A DNA stretch of 46,411 nt from Chryseobacterium kimseyorum. Lineage in GTDB: Bacteria > Bacteroidota > Bacteroidia > Flavobacteriales > Weeksellaceae. Below are positions 41,639-46,411 of this stretch, one piece after another. Location: NCBI RefSeq assembly GCF_025971945.1, contig NZ_JAPDHW010000022.1, positions 1-46,411 of the forward strand, in the 5' to 3' direction. A model generated the notes under the pieces. That model had not been told where the DNA came from. It was given only the letters and a program-made list of their open reading frames with translations, and did no database searches. Position 1 is the stretch's first letter. The number at the start of each line of letters is the position of its first letter. The position numbers were made by a program, and so were the translations under genes.

Positions 41639-42724
41639 ATGACAAAAAAACTACTTCTTTTATTACTTATCTTATCCGGAATTTCATTGTATCAGGGTAA
41701 AAATCTGTGTAATAGCCCTTTAGAAAAGTTGTTAACAGTTCCTACCAATGTCGTTATTTCAAATATAAACACATCGACAGTCCACGTTACCTGGAACTCC
41801 ATTTCTTCTAATCAATATATCTTAAGATGGAGAGTTGTAGGAGCGAGTGCTTGGGTTTCCGTAAGTTTGACCTTACCTTACTACACATTGGCGGGATTAA
41901 TGTCCTGCAAAACTTACGAGATTCAGGTTATAGATTCATTAAATAATCCAACAGATAACTCAGGATCATTCTTCTTCACGACACTGTCTGTAGACAGCTG
42001 CAACTCTGCGTCTACAGATTCAGCAATAATGCATATTTCAAATGTAACCGTTACTCCAAGCCCTACGTCCGGATTTTCTCCAATGGTTAGCAGTTCCGGA
42101 ACTTCTAATTATACCGATTACCGACCTGATCCTACCAGAAGAGTGGATTTGGTTTATGGATCTGTAAATAATGTGTTTTCCCTTACAAAAAGCGGCCCTG
42201 TTAGTCCCTCTGCTGCTTACGTGAACGTCTGGATCGATTATAATGCAAATGGTATTTTTGAATCTTCTGAGTTGACTGTAAGTACGACATCCAGTTCCGG
42301 TAATCTGATAACAAGTTCATTTAATGTTCCTGTTTCAGCGGCAACAGGTGGAACTATCAATTGTGCAGTTACAATGCGGGTTATCTTTTCAAATACTTTT
42401 GTTCCCAACGGATGTGGAAATTTTGGCTATGGCGAAGTAGAAGATTATGGAGTGTATTTTTCAACAGCTCCGAATCTTGCAGTCAGTGAAGCCGATAAAC
42501 ACAGAGAAATTAATATTTATCCAAATCCGGTTTCAGATATTTTACATATTTCAGGAATTTATTCTGATGTAGAATTTGAATTGTACAGTGCTGTCGGGCA
42601 AGTGATAAGTCAGGGGAAAACAAAAAATCAATCTCTTTATGTTCGTCATTTGGATAAAGGTGTTTACTTTATTCAGTTAAAAAACAGAGAAGATTTCACC
42701 AGATTGAAGTTTATCAAAAAATAA
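41639..42724 (+). CDS. GEVEDY-domain T9SS type A surface protein with fibronectin-III domain
   Basis: This 361-residue protein has a signal peptide (KLLLLLLILSGISLYQG), a fibronectin type III domain (residues 35-115; VPTNVVISNINTSTVHVTWN and GLMSCKTYEIQVIDS) and a GEVEDY domain (AAYVNVWIDYNANGIFESSE to GNFGYGEVEDYGVYF). A T9SS type A sorting domain follows (INIYPNPVSDILHIS; HLDKGVYFIQL; LKFIKK). In larger flavobacterial proteins this trio accompanies peptidases or adhesins; here no enzyme domain is present. It should be exported by T9SS and anchored at or shed from the surface. The gene stands alone between two terminators. Confidence 0.93.
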   Translation: MTKKLLLLLLILSGISLYQGKNLCNSPLEKLLTVPTNVVISNINTSTVHVTWNSISSNQYILRWRVVGASAWVSVSLTLPYYTLAGLMSCKTYEIQVIDSLNNPTDNSGSFFFTTLSVDSCNSASTDSAIMHISNVTVTPSPTSGFSPMVSSSGTSNYTDYRPDPTRRVDLVYGSVNNVFSLTKSGPVSPSAAYVNVWIDYNANGIFESSELTVSTTSSSGNLITSSFNVPVSAATGGTINCAVTMRVIFSNTFVPNGCGNFGYGEVEDYGVYFSTAPNLAVSEADKHREINIYPNPVSDILHISGIYSDVEFELYSAVGQVISQGKTKNQSLYVRHLDKGVYFIQLKNREDFTRLKFIKK

Positions 42725-42728
42725 AATG

Positions 42729-42763
42729 AAAAAGAGAGTGATGATAAAACACTCTCTTTTTTT
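42729..42763. terminator. Bidirectional terminator
   Basis: AAAAAGAGAGTG (42729-42740) pairs with CACTCTCTTTTT (42750-42761) around nine bases, with a further T-run. It lies between the convergent T9SS gene and the ycxB-like gene and can serve both. Confidence 0.9.
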
Positions 42764-42767
42764 ATAA

Positions 42768-43256
42768 TTAATCTTTTCTCAATTTAGATTTTACTCCGTT
42801 ATCAGTAACCATTTTTCTGAATTCAATAATTTGATCTTTATCCATATTTTCTTTCGCGATCATATTCATCGTTCGGGCACTTTGGTAAATCAAAAACCAG
42901 TCTTTCAGTTCTTTTACTTTAAAAACAGTGTTCCAGGTGAAATCTGTTTCGAAAGTCTCACCCTTTGCCTCAACTTTGTCATTGCTAAAAATATAGGTGA
43001 TCTGTTCCTGAATCTTCTTGTTAGAAAAAAAAGCATTTTTCAACCGGAAGTACGTGCGGACAAATATAAAAATAATGATGACAGCAAGCCAAACAGTAGC
43101 AGTTTTAAAGCTTTCCTGCATCGCATTTTCAGCATTGTACAGATTCAGACAACAGAATAGTAACAGGATTAAAGAAAATATAATAATTCGTGACAGTGAA
43201 TTTTTAATATTGAATTTTAAAAAATCCTTAAATGAAATGTGAGTTTTAATAATCAT
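42768..43256 (-). CDS. YcxB-like membrane protein
   Basis: This 162-residue protein has two membrane helices (SRIIIFSLILLLFCCLNLYN and TATVWLAVIIIFIFVRTYF) followed by a cytoplasmic beta-rich domain with TYIFSNDKVEAKGETFETDF, then FTWNTVFKVKELKDWFLIYQ. This is the YcxB/PH-like pattern, in which the W-x-x-V-x-K-V-x-E-x-x-D-x-F-x-I-Y segment is characteristic. The role is unknown. It begins nine bases after the mutS2 stop, so it is the second gene of that operon. Confidence 0.8.
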   Translation of the reverse strand: MIIKTHISFKDFLKFNIKNSLSRIIIFSLILLLFCCLNLYNAENAMQESFKTATVWLAVIIIFIFVRTYFRLKNAFFSNKKIQEQITYIFSNDKVEAKGETFETDFTWNTVFKVKELKDWFLIYQSARTMNMIAKENMDKDQIIEFRKMVTDNGVKSKLRKD

Positions 43257-43265
43257 TATTACATT

Positions 43266-45413
43266 TTAAATCCTCTCTAACTCATCTGCACTGATCACGG
43301 TTTTAAAACTTCCATAATTTACAGTTACTTTATTCTTGGAAATAGTCTCAATCGTTCCAACACTTGTACTTCCGGTAATTCTTACACGCTGACCGATTTT
43401 CATCCACAACGCTCGGTCCGTTTTACGTTTTTCCTCGATTTTTTCGTTGGTTTCGCTTATTTTTTCGATGACTTCCTCTTTTTTCAGCTGCTGCGTGATT
43501 TTTCTTTTCACGACCTGCAAACGCTTGGTTTCGTCTTTATCGGCACCGATTTTTCTGAATTTTTCCTGTTCAAGAATTTTCACGAAATCTTTTACCACAT
43601 CTTTTCTGGATCTTCCTTGAATGTAGCCGTCGATAAATGCCTCAATTTTATTTCCGAACTGGAGCTTTCTGTGTTCATCTTCGTAAAGTTTCTGGAAGTT
43701 AAAAAGCTTTTGCTGAAGCTGTTCGTTCAGTTTCTGAAGATTATCGCGTTTGTCTTCTACAGAACCTTTTCTTTCAGCAAGATCAGTTTTTAGTTTTTCA
43801 ACTTCGTATTTTTCCTGCTGAAGCTTGACGATGGTTTTATCTAAATTAACGATGTCATGTTCCACTTTTTTCTTTGCAGAATGAATGATGAATCTTGGGA
43901 TTTTATTCTTCTCCGCCACTTCGAAGGTGAATGAACTTCCTGCCTGTCCGACTTCCAGTTTATACATTGGCTCCAAAGTTTCTTCATCAAAAAGCATCGC
44001 AGCATTGATAGCGTTTGGAAGCTGTTCTACTACCAATTTGATGTTGGTATAATGCGTTGTGATAATCGCGAAACTTTTTTTATCGTAAAAGAATTCTAAG
44101 AAACTTTCTGCTAAAGCGCCACCCAATTCAGGATCAGATCCGGTTCCGAATTCATCGATCAGCAAAAGGGTATTAGGGTTAGACTCACGGATGATGCCAC
44201 CCATTTTCTTCAATCTGGATGAGTAGGTCGAAAGATGGTTTTCAATCGACTGATTATCGCCAATATCGGTCATGATTTTATCAAAGAAAAACATTTCTGA
44301 TTTTGGATGTGCAGGAACCAAAATTCCGCTCTGGATCATCAGTTGAAGCAATCCAACGGTTTTCAGAGTAATTGATTTTCCACCAGCATTAGGCCCGGAA
44401 ATACAGATGATTCTGTTATGTTCCGTTAAACTTAAGGTCTGTGGGAAAATGGTTTTATTTTCTGCTTTATTTCTCAGCCAAAGTAGAGGATGAAAAGCAT
44501 CTCTCAGCTTTAAAGTTTTATGACGGTTGATTTTAGGTAAAATTCCGTTTACCAGTTCACCAAATTTAGCTTTAGCTCTTGTCAGATCTAAATCAAAAAT
44601 ATACACCTGATATCTCCAAAGTTGTGGCTGAAAAACCGCCAGTTCCGCAGTAAGCTGTCTAAGAATTTTGTCAATTTCCTTTTTTTCTTCTTCCTGATCT
44701 TCGCGAAGTTTAAAATAATGCTTCACCACACTGTCAGGCTGAATAAAAGTGATAGAACCTGTTTTGGAAAGTCCTAAAACTCTTCCCGGAACTCTTTTTT
44801 TATACGCCGATTTTACTGCTAAAACCCTCTGATCTTCAATGATGCTTTCACGGATATCGTCTAAGAAATCACTCTGACTATAGTTAAACAGCACTCTGTT
44901 GAAATTTTCCTGGATCGCTTTTTTGGATACCTGAATTTCTGCGCGCAGAGTTTTCAGAATCGGGGAAGCTTCACTTTTCACTTCTCCAAAACGGTTGAAA
45001 ACCTTATCCACTTTATCAATAATTTCTTTTTTATATTCCAAAGCAGCCGCATCCTGCATCAATTTTGGAAAAGTATCAGGCATGGTCGGGAAAAACTTTT
45101 GAAGCTTTCCTATCTGTTCTGTGAGGGTTTTTATTTTGATGAAAGCTGAGTTTTCGAGACGGTAATTTTCGATCAGCATCAGTTTCAGTTCGCTCTCTAT
45201 ATCTTCATATTCATCAAACGGGATCGCATTTGAGCTCTCAAAACTCGACAGGTATTCTGAAGTTTTTTTCAATGAAATTTCTGCTTCATCAATTTTCATC
45301 GGAAGAAGCTCATTAATTTTTTCTCTCGTTTTCGGAGAATAGGCAAAAGGAGCAATTTCCGCGAGCAATTGCGGAAACTCCAGTTCGTTTAAATCTGCTT
45401 TATTAATATACAC
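43266..45413 (-). CDS. mutS2: MutS2 family ATPase
   Basis: This protein of 715 residues starts at GTG 45413 with VYINKADLNELEFPQLLAEI, where I expect the family to begin. It has the MutS core: lever helices, Walker A ISGPNAGGKSITLK (about residue 340), LSTYSSRLKKMGGII, Walker B TLLLIDEFGTGSDPE (about 414) and the ATHY-like IITTHY. A long charged coiled coil follows (about 505-640), then a C-terminal KOW-like domain (GQRVRITGSTSVGTIETISK). The Smr nuclease domain found in many MutS2 proteins is absent, so recombination suppression or ribosome rescue must occur without it. The frame is open to 45506, but that part is a low-complexity repeat upstream of the promoter. Confidence 0.92.
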   Translation of the reverse strand: MYINKADLNELEFPQLLAEIAPFAYSPKTREKINELLPMKIDEAEISLKKTSEYLSSFESSNAIPFDEYEDIESELKLMLIENYRLENSAFIKIKTLTEQIGKLQKFFPTMPDTFPKLMQDAAALEYKKEIIDKVDKVFNRFGEVKSEASPILKTLRAEIQVSKKAIQENFNRVLFNYSQSDFLDDIRESIIEDQRVLAVKSAYKKRVPGRVLGLSKTGSITFIQPDSVVKHYFKLREDQEEEKKEIDKILRQLTAELAVFQPQLWRYQVYIFDLDLTRAKAKFGELVNGILPKINRHKTLKLRDAFHPLLWLRNKAENKTIFPQTLSLTEHNRIICISGPNAGGKSITLKTVGLLQLMIQSGILVPAHPKSEMFFFDKIMTDIGDNQSIENHLSTYSSRLKKMGGIIRESNPNTLLLIDEFGTGSDPELGGALAESFLEFFYDKKSFAIITTHYTNIKLVVEQLPNAINAAMLFDEETLEPMYKLEVGQAGSSFTFEVAEKNKIPRFIIHSAKKKVEHDIVNLDKTIVKLQQEKYEVEKLKTDLAERKGSVEDKRDNLQKLNEQLQQKLFNFQKLYEDEHRKLQFGNKIEAFIDGYIQGRSRKDVVKDFVKILEQEKFRKIGADKDETKRLQVVKRKITQQLKKEEVIEKISETNEKIEEKRKTDRALWMKIGQRVRITGSTSVGTIETISKNKVTVNYGSFKTVISADELERI

Positions 45414-45417
45414 AGTG

Positions 45418-45425
45418 CAAAGATA
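45418..45425 (-). promoter_or_regulatory. -7 promoter element of mutS2 (TATCTTTG), four bases from the start codon
   Basis: On the minus strand TATCTTTG fits TAnnTTTG and is followed by CACT and then the GTG start. Transcription would begin at or next to the start codon, which implies a leaderless message. Confidence 0.5.
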
Positions 45426-45438
45426 ATTAATTTGGAAA

Positions 45439-45526
45439 TGAGAATTTAATTTGAAAATGTGTTTAATCTGAGAATTTGAAAATGTGTTATAAATCTCAAA
45501 TCTCAAACTTCAAATTTCAAATCATT
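45439..45526. repeat. Low-complexity direct repeats between divergent promoters
   Basis: TTTGAAAATGTGTT occurs at 45450-45463 and again at 45475-45488, a 25-base period. It is followed by near-repeats of CTCAAAT and TTCAAAT. The stretch fills the space between the two divergent -7 elements and could hold both -33 regions. Confidence 0.65.
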
Positions 45527-45530
45527 TAGT

Positions 45531-45538
45531 TACATTTG
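45531..45538 (+). promoter_or_regulatory. -7 promoter element of the GNAT gene (TACATTTG), four bases from the start codon
   Basis: TACATTTG fits TAnnTTTG and is followed by AAAT and ATG 45543. As with mutS2 on the other strand, initiation would coincide with the start codon. Confidence 0.5.
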
Positions 45539-45542
45539 AAAT

Positions 45543-46055
45543 ATGAGAATAGAAACCGACCGTTTGATCTTAAAAGAAATTGATGAAAGCAATGTCGAGG
45601 ATATTTTAAAGATTCGAAGCAATGACGTTGTTAATGAATATGTAAAGAGAATTCCACCAAAAAACAATTATGATGCGCTTGATTTTATTTTAACCATCAA
45701 AAAACGAACTCAGAACAATGAAACATTCTATTGGGGAATCACTTATAAAAACCAACAGAATCTTTTAGGAACGATTTGTCTTTACAGATTTTCTGAAGAC
45801 CGTACAGAAGCAGAGGTCGGTTACGAACTGCTGCCTGATCATCACCGAAAAGCAGTGATGTCTGAAGCGCTTTCTGCGGTTTTAAACTTTGGTTTTAATG
45901 AATTAAATTTGCAGACGATTTTAGCTTTTACGAATAAGTTTAACGAAAATTCTAAAGGTCTTTTAGTAAAACATGATTTTGTTTTGCAGGAGGGGAGATT
46001 TGATGAAGGCTTTCCGGAGAATTTGGTTTTTAGTTTGAAGAGAAAAGTTAATTGA
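45543..46055 (+). CDS. GNAT acetyltransferase, RimJ/RimL type
   Basis: This 170-residue protein has the RimJ/RimL-like GNAT pattern: start RIETDRLILKEIDESNVEDI, then TFYWGITYKNQQNLLGTICL, AEVGYELLPDHHRKAVMSEA and LNLQTILAFTNKFNENSKGL, then LLVKHDFVLQEG. The acetyl-CoA loop region HHRKAVMSEA is less conserved than the usual R/Q-x-x-G-x-G/A, as in several members of this branch. It probably acetylates a protein N-terminus or small amine in the cytoplasm. It is divergent from mutS2 and seems to have a leaderless start. Confidence 0.9.
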   Translation: MRIETDRLILKEIDESNVEDILKIRSNDVVNEYVKRIPPKNNYDALDFILTIKKRTQNNETFYWGITYKNQQNLLGTICLYRFSEDRTEAEVGYELLPDHHRKAVMSEALSAVLNFGFNELNLQTILAFTNKFNENSKGLLVKHDFVLQEGRFDEGFPENLVFSLKRKVN

Positions 46056-46074
46056 TAAAATTATTCAAATTTAA

Positions 46075-46411
46075 ATGTCGAAAAATATTATCGCAATATT
46101 AATAAGTATTCTTATTCTCTTTTTTTCAGTAAAGGACTTTGGATTTATCTTTATTTCACTGCCAATTTTTGTTTTGTTATCTTATAACTTATCAAATTTA
46201 ATTCTACAATTTAGTTCTAAGAAATTAGATAAAAGAAAAACTAAAAATTTTGAATGGATATTTCTAATACCTCTTTTTATTATTTTGATACTTGGCAGGT
46301 ATTTTGAAAATACAATTGGAGGTTATGAGTTGTTTTGGAAATCTGCTTTTGCAAGTCTCATTTTTAGCAGCTCCACAGTTTATATCCTATCATTATATTA
46401 TAATTTTAGTA
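46075..46411 (+). CDS. Unknown multi-pass membrane protein (cut by window edge)
   Basis: ATG 46075, 19 bases after the GNAT stop, opens a frame that stays open to the end of the window (112 codons). It is strongly hydrophobic, with likely helices at IIAILISILILFFSVK, FGFIFISLPIFVLLSYNL, WIFLIPLFIILILGRYF and SAFASLIFSSSTVYILSLYY, and a basic loop (KKLDKRKTKN) after the second. No family is recognised. It may be transcribed with the GNAT gene, as no separate promoter was found. Confidence 0.7.
   Translation, partial: MSKNIIAILISILILFFSVKDFGFIFISLPIFVLLSYNLSNLILQFSSKKLDKRKTKNFEWIFLIPLFIILILGRYFENTIGGYELFWKSAFASLIFSSSTVYILSLYYNFS

Noticed and set aside
45414..45506. Upstream extension of MutS2
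   Set aside because: It is translated low-complexity repeat DNA, and the known family start coincides with the GTG at 45413.
1..46411. CRISPR array, tRNA, rRNA, insertion sequence or prophage
   Set aside because: No regularly spaced repeats, cloverleaf sequence, rRNA-like stretch, transposase or phage gene was seen in reading the window.

Overview
The window looks like a chromosomal segment of a flavobacterium of the family Weeksellaceae, most likely Chryseobacterium or a close relative. The evidence is the AT-rich DNA, the Bacteroidota -7 promoter element TAnnTTTG in front of at least thirteen genes, SusC/SusD-type TonB uptake proteins, type IX secretion (T9SS) sorting domains, a GLPGLI protein, an S46 dipeptidyl peptidase, and the sequence character of polA, ligA, mutS2 and prmA. 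No rRNA, tRNA, CRISPR array, transposase or phage gene was seen.

Region 1 (1-4400) is accessory DNA. It holds an array of a repeated two-gene module. Each module has a small membrane protein and, 3 to 12 bases downstream, a PAAR-like (DUF4280-type) protein beginning M-S/A-x-S-Y-I-P. One PAAR-like gene is intact (243-1541). A second stops after the conserved start and runs into a frameshifted third module, and the third PAAR-like gene is a 41-codon stub. Two unrecognised membrane-anchored proteins sit between modules 1 and 2. This resembles the cargo region of a Bacteroidota type VI secretion system, although no structural T6SS gene is in view. It is the best candidate here for an undescribed system.

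Region 2 (4400-14900) runs from polA and an unknown anchored protein into a reverse-strand block: an Imm22-like immunity protein, a DUF4256 protein, a lipoprotein, a YdeI-like protein and a GLPGLI protein. An M16 metallopeptidase ending in a strong terminator follows. Region 3 (14900-22200) is reverse-strand: a GNAT acetyltransferase coupled to a CE4 deacetylase, a DPP11-like S46 peptidase, a Crp-family regulator, an MgtC/SapB protein, a decayed T9SS surface-protein tail and a LuxR-type regulator.

Region 4 (22200-28100) holds a hexapeptide acetyltransferase and a DUF1349 protein on the plus strand, then a leucine-rich T9SS protein and ligA on the minus strand. Region 5 (28100-38600) is a nutrient-uptake locus: a TonB receptor, a secreted glycerophosphodiester phosphodiesterase, a SusC/SusD pair and a secreted calcineurin-like phosphoesterase. 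It has no glycoside hydrolase, which suggests organophosphate rather than glycan foraging. Region 6 (38600-46411) has a short-chain dehydrogenase, prmA with a coupled SH3-domain protein, a GEVEDY-type T9SS protein, and a mutS2-ycxB operon divergent from a GNAT gene. Both genes of that divergent pair appear to have leaderless starts. A membrane protein cut by the window edge closes the sequence.

Several start codons were moved downstream of the longest reading frame because a TAnnTTTG element overlaps the first possible codon (polA, the M16 peptidase, susC, prmA) or lies between it and the family's usual start (ligA, mutS2). All functional calls come from reading the sequence; no database search was run.
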